Position numbers and translations under genes: made by a program | Notes under the pieces: model-generated | Databases searched by the model: none | Seen by the model: the letters and a program-made list of their open reading frames with translations, nothing else | What the model was told of the DNA's origin: nothing | Shown: in pieces, positions 56,112-64,000 of the stretch | Numbering within the stretch: the first letter of the stretch is position 1 | How the letters are laid out: each line of letters opens with the position of its first letter | Source of the DNA: Chelativorans salis | Lineage (GTDB): Bacteria; Pseudomonadota; Alphaproteobacteria; Rhizobiales; Rhizobiaceae | Assembly (NCBI RefSeq): GCF_025336525.1 | Contig: NZ_JAOCZP010000002.1 | Span: 620,001 to 684,000 of the forward strand | Direction: 5' to 3' | DNA: 64,000 nucleotides

Positions 56112-57680
56112 CTAGCCGAATGCGTTGAGGAACAGGAAAACGCCGCCGGCCAGCGCTGCCGCGGCCGGCACGGTGGTTATCCAGGCGGCGACGATGGTGC
56201 GCACATGCGCCCGACGCACCAGCTTGCGGCGGACGATTTCCTCGCGTGAAACGCCGGCGCCGCCGTTCTCATCGTTTTCGAACAGCACATGGAACGGTCC
56301 GACCTTGCTCCCTGCCGGGCGGGCGTTCTTCACCTTCAGCCCCTTTCGCTCCAGATAGGCGCGGCGGCGTTTGGAGCGGGCGGTGTACCACTCGCGGAAG
56401 AACCCGACCCCGAAGACCGCGCCGACGGCGGTATGGGTGGAGCTTATCGGCAGCCCGAGGCCGGAGGCGATGATCACGGTGATCGCCGCCGACAGCGCCA
56501 CGCAGAAAGCGCGCATTGGGTTGAGCTTGGTGATCTGCTCGCCCACCATGCGGATGAGCTTCGGCCCGAAAAGCACCAGGCCAAGCGAAATGCCGAAGGC
56601 GCCGATCACCATCACCCACAGCGGAATCGTGACCGTGGTCGTTACCGCGCCCGCCTCGGCGGTGAAGACGATGGCGGCGAGCGGCCCCACCGCGTTGGCC
56701 ACGTCGTTGGCGCCGTGGGCGAAGGAGAGAAGAGACGCCGAGATAACCAGCGGCACGTTGAACAGGCGCCGGAGCGACTGGTTGCGGTTTTCCATGCCCT
56801 CCGACTGGCGGCGCACATGGACGTGGGCCAGCGCCCAGACAAGGGCGAAGGCGCCGAAGCCGAGTGCGGCGACGGTGCCGTTGTCGATGCTGATCACCTT
56901 CTTCAGCCCCTTGGTGGCCAGATAGGCGGCGAAGGTGCCGGCCATGATGGCGATCAGCAGCGGCACCCAGCGTCGCGCGGCGGTGATCTTGTCGTCCTGA
57001 TAGATGATCGCCGTCTTGACGAAGGCGAGGAAGAGGGCGGCGATGAGGCCGCCCATGACGGGCGAGACGACCCAGCTTGCGGCGATCTGCGCCATGGTGG
57101 GCCAATGGACGCTGGAAAAGCCGGCCGCGGCGATGCCCGCCCCCATGACGCCGCCGACCACAGAGTGGGTGGTGGAGACGGGGGCGCCGACCCAGGTCGC
57201 TAGGTTCACCCATAGGGCGGACGAGATGAGAGCGGCCATCATGGCGCGGATGAAGATGTCCGGGCTTGCCACTGATTCGGGTGCGATGATGCCTTTGGAG
57301 ACGGTGTTGACCACGTCGCCGCCGGCGATAAGTGCGCCGGCCGTCTCAAAGATGGCGGCGATGACAAGCGCACCGGTGAGCGTCAGCGCCTTGGCGCCGA
57401 CGGCTGGGCCGACATTGTTGGCAACGTCGTTGGCGCCGATGTTGAGTGCCATATAGGCGCCGATGGCGGCGGCGGCGATGATGATGACGGCGCGCGGCTC
57501 GCCGATCACGTAGACGGAGGCGAAGACGGCGGCCAGCGCCAGGAAGAGGAGACCCAGTCCCGGCGCCACAAGGCCGCGCGCGACAAGGCTCGTCGCCTCC
57601 TCGACGTGGACCAGCTTGTCCAGATCCTTGTCGAGGGTGCGTTTTTTTACTCTGGCAGTGGTGTCGGTCGTCGAGGCCAT
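56112..57680 (-). CDS. PiT-family inorganic phosphate transporter
   Basis: 522 residues from MASTTDTTARVKKRT; an ATG at 57731 would add 17 residues and cannot be excluded. Two homologous membrane halves carry the PiT signature GANDVANNVGPAVGAKALTL and the second copy GANDVANAVGPLAAIVF. Further GAPVSTTHSVVGGVMGAGIA and LGLPISSTHTAVGAVFGVGF match the family. A hydrophilic loop separates the halves. Takes up metal-phosphate with protons at low affinity. No PhoU-like partner gene is adjacent. Confidence 0.94.
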   Translation of the reverse strand: MASTTDTTARVKKRTLDKDLDKLVHVEEATSLVARGLVAPGLGLLFLALAAVFASVYVIGEPRAVIIIAAAAIGAYMALNIGANDVANNVGPAVGAKALTLTGALVIAAIFETAGALIAGGDVVNTVSKGIIAPESVASPDIFIRAMMAALISSALWVNLATWVGAPVSTTHSVVGGVMGAGIAAAGFSSVHWPTMAQIAASWVVSPVMGGLIAALFLAFVKTAIIYQDDKITAARRWVPLLIAIMAGTFAAYLATKGLKKVISIDNGTVAALGFGAFALVWALAHVHVRRQSEGMENRNQSLRRLFNVPLVISASLLSFAHGANDVANAVGPLAAIVFTAEAGAVTTTVTIPLWVMVIGAFGISLGLVLFGPKLIRMVGEQITKLNPMRAFCVALSAAITVIIASGLGLPISSTHTAVGAVFGVGFFREWYTARSKRRRAYLERKGLKVKNARPAGSKVGPFHVLFENDENGGAGVSREEIVRRKLVRRAHVRTIVAAWITTVPAAAALAGGVFLFLNAFG

Positions 57681-57837
57681 CTCAGGTTCCAGCGGCCGTT
57701 GGCGTCTTGCTACCGCAAAGAGCCCGGGCATTGATTTAGTTCCCAGGCAGCCTCTGCGCTGCGCGGATATTCACCGCCTAGGCAAAGCGTAAGACCGGCA
57801 CAAGTGTCAGGTTGACATTAACCGTGTATCGCGCTCT

Positions 57838-58329
57838 TCAAGCCGCGATTTTCCGTGGATGACCCTCGAAAGTGGCGATAAGTTCGGCCAAATCCGGTTC
57901 CTGCACCATGCCGGCGGCCTCTTCCGGACTCACCCAACGGCGGGTTCGCTCCTTCTTCTCCGGCCAGCGCTTGGCCTCCCGCTCCACCTGTAGCGGAAAG
58001 ACAGCCACCTCGCAGCGCCAGGTGAGGCCGCTGCCTGTTTCCTTGCCGTAGAGATAGCGGCCGATCTCCGTCTTCGCCGTCGACCCCTCGACGCCGGCCT
58101 CCTCGCGCGCCTCGCGTGCGGCCGTGCCGTCCAGACTTTCGCCTCCTTCCGGCCAGCCCTTAGGCAGGACCCAGCGTCCGGTGCCTCGGCTCGTCACCAG
58201 CAATACCTTGATCTGCTCGCCCTCCCGCCGCCACGGCAGAGCCGCCGCCTGCACGCGCGGCGGATTACCACCGAAAAGGCGGCGCAGACGCTCGGCAAGA
58301 CTGATGCGCGTTGCGTGGGTAAAAATCAT
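57838..58329 (-). CDS. NUDIX hydrolase
   Basis: 163 residues. The NUDIX box is complete: GWPEGGESLDGTA then REAREEAG (residues about 60-80). The N-terminal part has RVQAAALPWRREGEQIKVLL and SRGTGRWVLPKGWPEGGES, as in diphosphoinositol-polyphosphate or ADP-ribose type members of alphaproteobacteria. Hydrolyses a nucleoside diphosphate linked to another group; the substrate is not clear. Monocistronic by spacing. Confidence 0.92.
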   Translation of the reverse strand: MIFTHATRISLAERLRRLFGGNPPRVQAAALPWRREGEQIKVLLVTSRGTGRWVLPKGWPEGGESLDGTAAREAREEAGVEGSTAKTEIGRYLYGKETGSGLTWRCEVAVFPLQVEREAKRWPEKKERTRRWVSPEEAAGMVQEPDLAELIATFEGHPRKIAA

Positions 58330-58473
58330 CCGTTCACCACCCGGTGCGTTTCTTCCAAAGAGAATCGCTCACGAATCTACCATCTTTCCCTCAAAGTATG
58401 TCGCAACGAGAGGCAGACAAGGAGAAGCGAGGCTGGAGAGGCCCCTCAGCCGGCTTTCCCGAACGTTTCTGCG

Positions 58474-58971
58474 TTAGCCGATATGGTCTTCGGCGATGGG
58501 TTTTTGGTAGGAAAAACCCAGGTCCCAGGGAAAATAGATCCAGGTATCCTGCGAGACCTCGGTGATGAAGGTGTCGACCAGCGGGCGGCCCTTGGGTTTT
58601 GCATAGACGGTGGCGAAATGCGCCTTCGGAATCATCGCGCGCACGATGGCTGCCGTCTTGCCGGTGTCCGTCAGGTCGTCGACGATGAGGATATCCTCAC
58701 CCTCGTTCTCCAGGAGCGCCGGCGTGATCTCCTTGAGGATGTTGAGCTCGCCCTGCTCGGTGTAGTCGTGATAGGAGGCCACGCAGACCGTCTCGATCAG
58801 GCGTATGCCGAGTTCACGCGAGATCACGGCCGCCGGCACCAGCCCGCCGCGGGTGATGCACACGATCGCCTTCCAGCGGCCGTTGGCGCTGGAAAGCCGC
58901 CAGGCAAGCGCTCGCGCGTCGCGGTGAAACTGGTCCCACGAGACGGGGAAGGCTTTTTCGGGAAGGGCCAT
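58474..58971 (-). CDS. gpt: Xanthine phosphoribosyltransferase
   Basis: 165 residues from [15 protein letters not shown]. Salvages xanthine and guanine with PRPP at the inner membrane surface. PRPP motif [20 protein letters not shown] (near residue 100); N-terminal [21 protein letters not shown]-terminal [20 protein letters not shown] with the purine-stacking Trp. Length slightly above the enterobacterial Gpt (152). Confidence 0.93.
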   Translation of the reverse strand: MALPEKAFPVSWDQFHRDARALAWRLSSANGRWKAIVCITRGGLVPAAVISRELGIRLIETVCVASYHDYTEQGELNILKEITPALLENEGEDILIVDDLTDTGKTAAIVRAMIPKAHFATVYAKPKGRPLVDTFITEVSQDTWIYFPWDLGFSYQKPIAEDHIG

Positions 58972-59097
58972 CTTACGCACTCCGCTGCGACGCACGTACC
59001 GCGCCGGGAATGCAGGGGGAATTAGCCGGAAAGGGGGGTGAAGCGCAAGGGCGGTGGGTTATGCTTGACGACGGATTTGCCGAAGGAACGGGGTTAG

Positions 59098-59691
59098 ATG
59101 AGGACTGAGCACTACCGGAGGCTTCTCGCCGTCGCCCGGCGCTGTGTGCGGCGCGCGGACGGGGCGGAGGACCTGGTGCAGGACGCTCTGCTCGAAGCTG
59201 TCAGGCACGGCCGGCACGATCTGGCCGAAGCCCGGAACATGAGCTGGATCGCCGGCGTCATCTGCAACCGCGCGCGCATGAATGCACGCGGGGCTGTACG
59301 GGCGAGGGCCCGTGAGGGTGCATGGCATGCGCTTCAGGCGGAAACGGCAGTGCAGGGTGTGCCGGAGAAGCCGATGGCGATCCTCGACGGATTGCCCCGC
59401 GCGCTGAAGGCGGTGGCGGCACTGGCGCTCAGCGGGCATAACCGGCGGGAGGTCGCCTATCTTCTCAACCTGTCCGATACAGCGCTCAGGCAGCGCATTG
59501 CCGCCCTGAAGCGCCATCTCGCAAGCCGGGGCATCGAAATGCCCCGGGATATGCCGGGGCTCAGCCTCGATCTCCACTATGGCCGCATCCGTGATGCCCT
59601 TCTGCCAGGTCTCCTGAGGCACGGCGGCATGTTTGCCAGCCACGATCCCGACGGGCATCTTTTCATCGTCAAGCGCTCACAAAATCCATAG
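59098..59691 (+). CDS. ECF-type sigma factor with a conserved C-terminal extension
   Basis: 197 residues. Sigma region 2: YRRLLAVARRCVRRADGAED and LVQDALLEAVRH (about 5-40). Sigma region 4: LPRALKAVAALALSGHNRRE, VAYLLNLSDTALRQRIAALK (about 100-140). The final 55 residues (GRIRDALLPGLLRHGGMFAS, HDPDGHLFIVKRSQNP) lie beyond region 4. The gene directly precedes a VOC protein, as commonly seen in rhizobia. No anti-sigma gene is adjacent, so activity may be set by the tail or by expression. Confidence 0.8.
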   Translation: MRTEHYRRLLAVARRCVRRADGAEDLVQDALLEAVRHGRHDLAEARNMSWIAGVICNRARMNARGAVRARAREGAWHALQAETAVQGVPEKPMAILDGLPRALKAVAALALSGHNRREVAYLLNLSDTALRQRIAALKRHLASRGIEMPRDMPGLSLDLHYGRIRDALLPGLLRHGGMFASHDPDGHLFIVKRSQNP

Positions 59692-59735
59692 CGGCGGCAA
59701 CCGAGGGCGTAGCAGAAACAAAAGGAGCCTTGCAA

Positions 59736-60119
59736 ATGGCCTTCAAACCAAAACGTGCCAGTATCGTCTTCTACGTCTCGGATATCGCGCGCACGGAAAG
59801 CTTCTACAACGAAACCCTCGGCCTCGACCTCCAGCGCCAGGAGGGCGCTGAGCCCTTCTGGCTGTCGGGCGCCCTTGAAGACGGACTTGAGATCGTGTTC
59901 TTCCAGATGGAGGGCCGGCGCGGCGACACGCCAGCTCTGGTCTTCGACGTGACGGAAGGGGGTATCGACGACATCGTCGCCGACCTCGCCGCCAAAGGCG
60001 TGACCATCGTCACACCGGTATCAGAGGCGCCTGGTGGCTGGAGCGCCGACTTTCTGGATCCGGATGGCTTTGGCCTCGGGCTGTGGCAGGCAGAAGACAA
60101 GCCGCGGTCGCTGAGATAG
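59736..60119 (+). CDS. VOC-family (glyoxalase-like) protein
   Basis: 127 residues from the ATG at 59736 (AAGGAG eight bases upstream). One vicinal oxygen chelate domain: ASIVFYVSDIARTESFYNET, LGLDLQRQEG, and the end motif SADFLDPDGFGLGLWQ. Metal ligands and activity cannot be fixed. Follows the extended ECF sigma factor by 44 bases, so the two probably form a unit. Confidence 0.85.
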   Translation: MAFKPKRASIVFYVSDIARTESFYNETLGLDLQRQEGAEPFWLSGALEDGLEIVFFQMEGRRGDTPALVFDVTEGGIDDIVADLAAKGVTIVTPVSEAPGGWSADFLDPDGFGLGLWQAEDKPRSLR

Positions 60120-60140
60120 GCGGCAGGAGAACTGGGCGTT

Positions 60141-60677
60141 TCAGGCGGGTGCGTATAGCGGCAGAGCCATCAAAAGCTCGTCGTGGTAGTGCGCACCCAC
60201 CTTCAGCGCCCGCTTTTCCATGCCGTACTGGACGAAGCCGGCGCGGATATAGAGGCGGATTGCTGCTTCGTTGGAAGTGGCGACCGTGAGCTTCACCTCC
60301 TCGACCGCGCCCCTGGCCTCCTCGATCACACGGGCCACGAGAGCATCCGCCAGACCGGTTCGGCGCGCCTGCGGGCGCACATACATGCCCCAAAGGATGC
60401 CTTTGTGCCTTTCCTTCAGGCCTCCCTGCACCGCCAGACCGGCCGCCCCCACCAAGCTCCCGTCGTTCGCCAACCCACCGAAGACGGCACTGCGCTCCAA
60501 CCTGTCGGCAAACCATGCCGCCGGCCTTTGCTTCTCCTCCTCCCAGGAAGCGCCGAAAGCCTCCGGGTGGGCGCGCAGGCCTTCGAGCCGCAGGATGCGG
60601 AAGCCTTCCGCGTCGGCCCTGCCCAAGCGGCGGATTGCGAAGGGCGGCATTTGAGATGGAGGTCCGTTCATCGTCAT
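60141..60677 (-). CDS. GNAT-family N-acetyltransferase
   Basis: 178 residues from the ATG at 60677; later ATGs (60671, 60650) are also possible as none has a strong ribosome site. The fold is clear: FAIRRLGRADAEGFRILRLE, then KGILWGMYVRPQARRTGLAD with the acetyl-CoA pyrophosphate loop (RPQARRTGLADAL), VKLTVATSNEAAIRLYIRAG and FVQYGMEKRAL. Substrate unknown. Seventeen bases after the GFA-family gene on the same strand. Confidence 0.88.
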   Translation of the reverse strand: MTMNGPPSQMPPFAIRRLGRADAEGFRILRLEGLRAHPEAFGASWEEEKQRPAAWFADRLERSAVFGGLANDGSLVGAAGLAVQGGLKERHKGILWGMYVRPQARRTGLADALVARVIEEARGAVEEVKLTVATSNEAAIRLYIRAGFVQYGMEKRALKVGAHYHDELLMALPLYAPA

Positions 60678-60693
60678 CGGGCCGGGAAAATGT

Positions 60694-61119
60694 CTATGCG
60701 TTGCGAATGAACCGAAGGACACCGGCAAGGCCGTTGGCCTTTCCTCCGTCGGAGGGGTGGTTGACGCCGTCGTTTACCGGCACCTCCTCGAAGTCGAAGG
60801 GGCTAATGCCCTCAAGACAGGCGACGTTGACGCCGTACTCGTTGGGGTTCGAGCGCCGCTGATGATGGGTGTAGATGCCGCACTTCGAGCAGAAGTAGTG
60901 TTTCGCCGTCCCGGTGTTGAACTGGTAGAGGTTGAGCGCGTCTTCGCCTTCGATGATCTCGATGCCGCCGACATTGGCCGTGACGGCGACGGCACCGCGC
61001 ATGCTGCAATAGGAGCATGTGCAGCGGCGGGCGCTATGAAGGCCCTCGCTCAGCCGGACGCGAAAGCGCACCGCTCCACAGTGGCATGCGCCGTCGATTT
61101 CGGTGATGTCGCGATCCAT
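60694..61119 (-). CDS. GFA-family zinc protein (glutathione-dependent formaldehyde-activating-like)
   Basis: 141 residues from MDRDITEIDG. The GFA fold has zinc-binding cysteines in GACHCGAVRFRV, RRCTCSYCSMRG and YFCSKCGIYTHHQ. Relatives include glutathione-dependent formaldehyde-activating enzyme and CENP-V-like proteins; most are of unknown substrate. No formaldehyde dehydrogenase genes are nearby. Probably an operon with the GNAT gene. Confidence 0.88.
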   Translation of the reverse strand: MDRDITEIDGACHCGAVRFRVRLSEGLHSARRCTCSYCSMRGAVAVTANVGGIEIIEGEDALNLYQFNTGTAKHYFCSKCGIYTHHQRRSNPNEYGVNVACLEGISPFDFEEVPVNDGVNHPSDGGKANGLAGVLRFIRNA

Positions 61120-61244
61120 CGGCAGTATCGACAATCTCAAGCGGGATGGAGGGATGTCAAAATATAGACATGTTTAGAGGGTTGGTAAAGTCGCTCCATA
61201 TATATGTGAATAATAATATATTTATATAATTTAATGGATTAAAA

Positions 61245-61931
61245 ATGAAAATTTTTTCATTTATAATGTATATGCTGGCTGCGATCCTTGCCTCTTCTTC
61301 GTCGCGGTCCGAGGTTATAGCCTCCACTCCTGAAGATGACGATATTCGTAAGGCGGCGGAGATCGCAAAGATATACTATTTAGTGGAAATGACGGTTGGC
61401 AACGCTTCAGAGCTCGTGCAATCTATTGACAGATTAAATGAGAATTACAAATCCCTAAAGAAGATATATGTTTACATAAACAGCTATGGCGGCGATCTTG
61501 ATGCCGGAAAGATGGCGTACTGGGCAATCAAAAGTTCTCAAACGCCGGTGACCGTTGTAAATCTGTCTATGGTCGCTTCCGCCGCCTCGGTCATGTTCTG
61601 TGGTGCGGAGGAGAGGCTTTCGCTGAGGGGCGGAACCTTCCTTCTTCATCCCCCAAGCACCTGGGTCGACGCCGCCTACATACAGCCTGATCGATTGAAC
61701 GCCGCCCAGGAACTTCTGAATGCTTACAGGGATTCGATTGCCGACATTTATAGAGAATGCCTGTCGGTTTCCGGCGAGGAGATAGAAAAGCTCCTTTACA
61801 GCGAAAACGACAGGCTTGTTCTCTCGCCCGCCCAAGCAAGAGAGACGGGGCTCGTTACGGGCCTGGAAAACAGCATTGTGGATGCCCCGGTCTCCATCGT
61901 CATAAAAGATTCAGAGCAAGGTCAAAACTGA
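61245..61931 (+). CDS. Exported ClpP-like serine protease
   Basis: 228 residues. Residues 1-26 form a signal or anchor (FSFIMYMLAAILASSSS). The rest is a ClpP/crotonase-like domain: KIYVYINSYGGDLDAGKMAY, NLSMVASAASVMFCGAEERL, TFLLHPPST and ENDRLVLSPAQARETGLVTG. By alignment to ClpP, Ser112, His135 and Asp189 form a complete catalytic triad. Codon use and base composition are AT-richer than its neighbours, and the upstream 60 bases are almost all A/T, which suggests acquired DNA. No Clp ATPase or partner gene lies nearby. An exported ClpP would work without an AAA+ unfoldase. Confidence 0.82.
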   Translation: MKIFSFIMYMLAAILASSSSRSEVIASTPEDDDIRKAAEIAKIYYLVEMTVGNASELVQSIDRLNENYKSLKKIYVYINSYGGDLDAGKMAYWAIKSSQTPVTVVNLSMVASAASVMFCGAEERLSLRGGTFLLHPPSTWVDAAYIQPDRLNAAQELLNAYRDSIADIYRECLSVSGEEIEKLLYSENDRLVLSPAQARETGLVTGLENSIVDAPVSIVIKDSEQGQN

Positions 61932-62774
61932 CTACCGCGCCATCAAAACCGGCGCTGTCATCGACTGCAGCATGGTGCGGGTGACGCCGCCGAAGACGAA
62001 TTCGGAAAGTCTGGAGCGGCCGAAAGCGCCCATGACCAGGAGATCGGCATCCGTTTCGGCCAGCCGGTTGGCGATTACGTCGCCGTGGGACAGGCCGGCC
62101 GAGTGCTCGGCCCGCGTCGTCACATCGAGGTCGTGGCGGGCGAGCGAGGCGGCGATTGCCGCGCCCGCAAGGCCGGCGTCCTGCTGCAGCGTGTCGCGGG
62201 CGTCGACGGTCAGCACCTCGACCTTGCCAGCCTCCTTCATGAGCGGCAGAGCATCGAAGGCCGCGCGGGCTGCTTCCTTGCTGCCGTTCCAGGCCACGAC
62301 CACCTCCTTGAAAGGAACGCTGCGGCCCTTGAAGGTGTAGGGCACAAGCAGGACGGGTCGGCCGCTTTCGAATATCAGCGCCTCGACGTCAGCCGTCATT
62401 CGGCTGTCGGCGTCGGGGTCGTTCTGCTGGACGATCACCAGATCGGCCGTGCGCGCGCTCTCTATGCCGGAGACGGCCGAATCGCCTGAAACGCTTTCAT
62501 AACCGCGCCATTCCGCCGCTACGCCTTCGGCCTGGGTGCGTTCCTCGAAGATGGCACGCAGCGCGGCGTGGCGCTGGGCGGCCTCCGCTTCCATCTCGAC
62601 AGTAAAGTCCGCCATCGACCCACCCATGGGGGTGGCCATGGCGATAGGCAGCGCTTCAGCATGGAGGCCGATGACGTGGCTGTTGTGACGCGCGGCGAAG
62701 GGCAGGGCGAAATCCAGCACCCGCGGCGTATCGGCCTCGCCTTTCAAGATGACGAGCAGTGTCTTGTAGACCAT
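61932..62774 (-). CDS. Universal stress protein family protein (tandem Usp domains)
   Basis: 280 residues from the ATG at 62774, with GGAGG six bases upstream; the frame could also begin at 62786. Two UspA-like domains: VYKTLLVILKGEADTPRVLD to about 140 and VPFKEVVVAWNGSKEAARAA to the end, with LLVMGAFGRSRLSEFVFGGV and TRTMLQSMTAPVLM as the ATP-binding G-motif region. Likely binds ATP and acts in stress survival. It abuts the convergent ClpP-like gene with no spare bases. Confidence 0.9.
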   Translation of the reverse strand: MVYKTLLVILKGEADTPRVLDFALPFAARHNSHVIGLHAEALPIAMATPMGGSMADFTVEMEAEAAQRHAALRAIFEERTQAEGVAAEWRGYESVSGDSAVSGIESARTADLVIVQQNDPDADSRMTADVEALIFESGRPVLLVPYTFKGRSVPFKEVVVAWNGSKEAARAAFDALPLMKEAGKVEVLTVDARDTLQQDAGLAGAAIAASLARHDLDVTTRAEHSAGLSHGDVIANRLAETDADLLVMGAFGRSRLSEFVFGGVTRTMLQSMTAPVLMAR

Positions 62775-62858
62775 GTAAGCCTCCATGGACGGCGACGTGG
62801 GGCGCCATTAGAGACGACCCGCCCGCGTTTGCCTTTGCCTTATGTCAACGGCGCCGGC

Positions 62859-63599
62859 TCAATTTCGTTTCAGCAGGGTCTCCAGCATCTCCTCGACTGC
62901 TTTCTTGGCTGCCCTTAGCGCCTCCTCCGAGCGGGAGCGGATGACGATCTCCGTCCAGAACCGGCCATCCTCGTATTTCGGGTAGGAGCCGATGATGGTC
63001 TCGCCGTGCGTCGTCTGGATGTCGCCCAGTGGTCCGCCGATCGTGCCTTCGGGCAGTGGCGAGGGGATAGCGACGGAGATCAGCTTTGCGCCTGTCTTCA
63101 GGCTTGGAATCACGCTGTCGAGCATGGCCTGGAAGATGGCCGGCACACCCGCCATCACGTAGACGTTGCCGATGGAAAAGCCCGGGGCCACGGAGATCGG
63201 ATTGGCGATATGGGCGGCACCCTCGGGCATGCGTGCCATGCGCTTGCGCGCTTCGGAGAATTCGATGCCGCGCTTGGCGAAATGCTCCTCCAGAAGGCGA
63301 TATGCCTCCCGTTCGTAGCCGCAAGGCACGCCGAAGGCGGCGGCGATGGCGTCGGCTGTGATGTCGTCGTGGGTGGGCCCGATGCCGCCGGTGGTAAAGA
63401 CGTAGGTGTTGCGCGCGCGCAGCCCGTTGACCGCCTCGACGATGGCTTCCTGATCGTCGGGGACGACGCGCACTTCCCTGAGATCGATGCCGACGGCCGT
63501 CAGCATGTCGGCCAGGTGCCCGATGTTCTTGTCCTTGGTACGGCCGGACAGGATTTCGTCGCCGATCACCACCATTGCCGCCGTAATGATTTCGCTCAT
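62859..63599 (-). CDS. CinA N-terminal (molybdopterin-binding-like) domain protein
   Basis: 246 residues. The MoCF/CinA domain: ITAAMVVIGDEILSGRTKDK, VFTTGGIGPTHDDITADAIA and AGVPAIFQAMLDSVIPSLK, then a C-terminal KH-like stretch. Only the N-terminal part of CinA is present; the NMN-deamidase half is missing, as in several alphaproteobacterial members. In other bacteria such proteins are ADP-ribose pyrophosphatases; role here unproven. Confidence 0.88.
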   Translation of the reverse strand: MSEIITAAMVVIGDEILSGRTKDKNIGHLADMLTAVGIDLREVRVVPDDQEAIVEAVNGLRARNTYVFTTGGIGPTHDDITADAIAAAFGVPCGYEREAYRLLEEHFAKRGIEFSEARKRMARMPEGAAHIANPISVAPGFSIGNVYVMAGVPAIFQAMLDSVIPSLKTGAKLISVAIPSPLPEGTIGGPLGDIQTTHGETIIGSYPKYEDGRFWTEIVIRSRSEEALRAAKKAVEEMLETLLKRN

Positions 63600-63780
63600 C
63601 GCGCGTTTTCTCCGTCAACCTCCGTCAGATAGCTGCATCGCGCTTCCGCGGCAATGGACGGCAAATGGTGAACACTGTGTCGACCGACGATGGCGTTTCA
63701 TCGCCTGCTGCTGCGCATACATCGGGCAAGGGCGCCGCACCCGGCGCCGCCCATGAGATTTTCAAGGAGCAGAAAAGACG

Positions 63781-64000
63781 ATGACGAAAATTTTGGTTCT
63801 TTATTATTCGAGCTGGGGCCACATGGAGCAGATGGCGCGGGCGGCGGCAGAGGGCGCTCGCGAGGCGGGCGCCGATGTGACGGTCAAGCGCGTGCCTGAG
63901 CTGGTGCCCCGGGAAGTGGCCGAGAAAGCCGGCTACAAGCTTTACCAGGAAGCGCCGGTGGCCGAGCCGTTGGAAGTGGCAGATTATGACGGCGTCATCT
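63781..64000 (+). CDS. wrbA: NAD(P)H:quinone oxidoreductase, WrbA type (partial, runs off the window)
   Basis: 73 codons are visible, from the ATG at 63781 with AAGGAG upstream. [40 protein letters not shown] and [15 protein letters not shown] match the flavodoxin-like WrbA start, with the FMN phosphate loop YSSWGHMEQ. Two-electron reduction of quinones protects against oxidative stress. The rest of the gene lies beyond 64000. Confidence 0.92.
   Translation, partial: MTKILVLYYSSWGHMEQMARAAAEGAREAGADVTVKRVPELVPREVAEKAGYKLYQEAPVAEPLEVADYDGVI

Overview
The window looks like chromosomal DNA of a GC-rich alphaproteobacterium of the order Hyphomicrobiales (Rhizobiales), most like the Phyllobacteriaceae group (Mesorhizobium, Nitratireductor, Chelativorans relatives). 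The grounds are the GC-rich coding sequence, the ATP synthase zeta-type inhibitor (DUF1476), DUF1127 microproteins, a class II (B12-dependent) ribonucleotide reductase, the small PurL/PurS/PurQ system, and intergenic hairpin repeats of the kind common in this order. The genus is an inference; no 16S rRNA or tRNA gene was seen.

Region by region. 0-7.4 kb is housekeeping: an EF-hand exported protein, alaS, a frameshifted glutathione S-transferase, icd, a TrmJ-type methyltransferase and murI. 7.4-15.6 kb is an accessory block between murI and rpsD: two paralogous M10 (serralysin-type) RTX metalloproteases, a sugar-nucleotide epimerase plus GT4 glycosyltransferase pair, and a LysR regulator facing a DUF1127 microprotein. 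Two decayed murI fragments, in the same direction as intact murI, punctuate this block. 15.6-31.3 kb returns to the core: rpsD, ttcA, an inositol-phosphatase-like gene, a Bcr/CflA exporter, grxD, bolA and the purine genes purL, purQ, purS, purC, purB. A MocR regulator/DUF1127 pair, a lipoprotein, the zeta subunit, an HpcH-type aldolase, a small hydrolase and a VOC protein sit among them.

31.3-48.2 kb holds secreted and membrane proteins, a P1 peptidase with a periplasmic binding protein, and a molybdenum-hydroxylase maturation operon: flavin reductase, CoxD-like MoxR ATPase, CoxE-like VWA protein, a split XdhC and a MoeA-like/MocA-like fusion. No structural hydroxylase subunits are in the window. 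Then come a DUF1176 protein, a J-domain-like protein, a MATE exporter, an aldo/keto reductase, an alpha/beta hydrolase, a YbaK-like deacylase and a PfpI-family protein. 48.4-51.7 kb is a second accessory patch: cspA, a GIY-YIG protein, a 276-bp hairpin-bearing unit in about three tandem copies, and a compact XRE / ImmA / two-microgene operon behind a perfect 18-bp palindrome. 51.7-64 kb contains nrdJ, a Pit phosphate transporter, a NUDIX hydrolase, gpt, an extended ECF-type sigma factor with a VOC protein, GNAT and GFA proteins, an exported ClpP-like serine protease in AT-rich DNA, a universal stress protein, a CinA-type domain protein and the start of wrbA.

The most unusual items are the murI remnants around the protease/glycosyltransferase block, the XRE-ImmA operon with two 54-residue genes and an apparent frameshift, the exported ClpP-like protease, and the AT-rich promoter regions shared by the two M10 proteases. 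No CRISPR array, insertion sequence or integrase was recognised.
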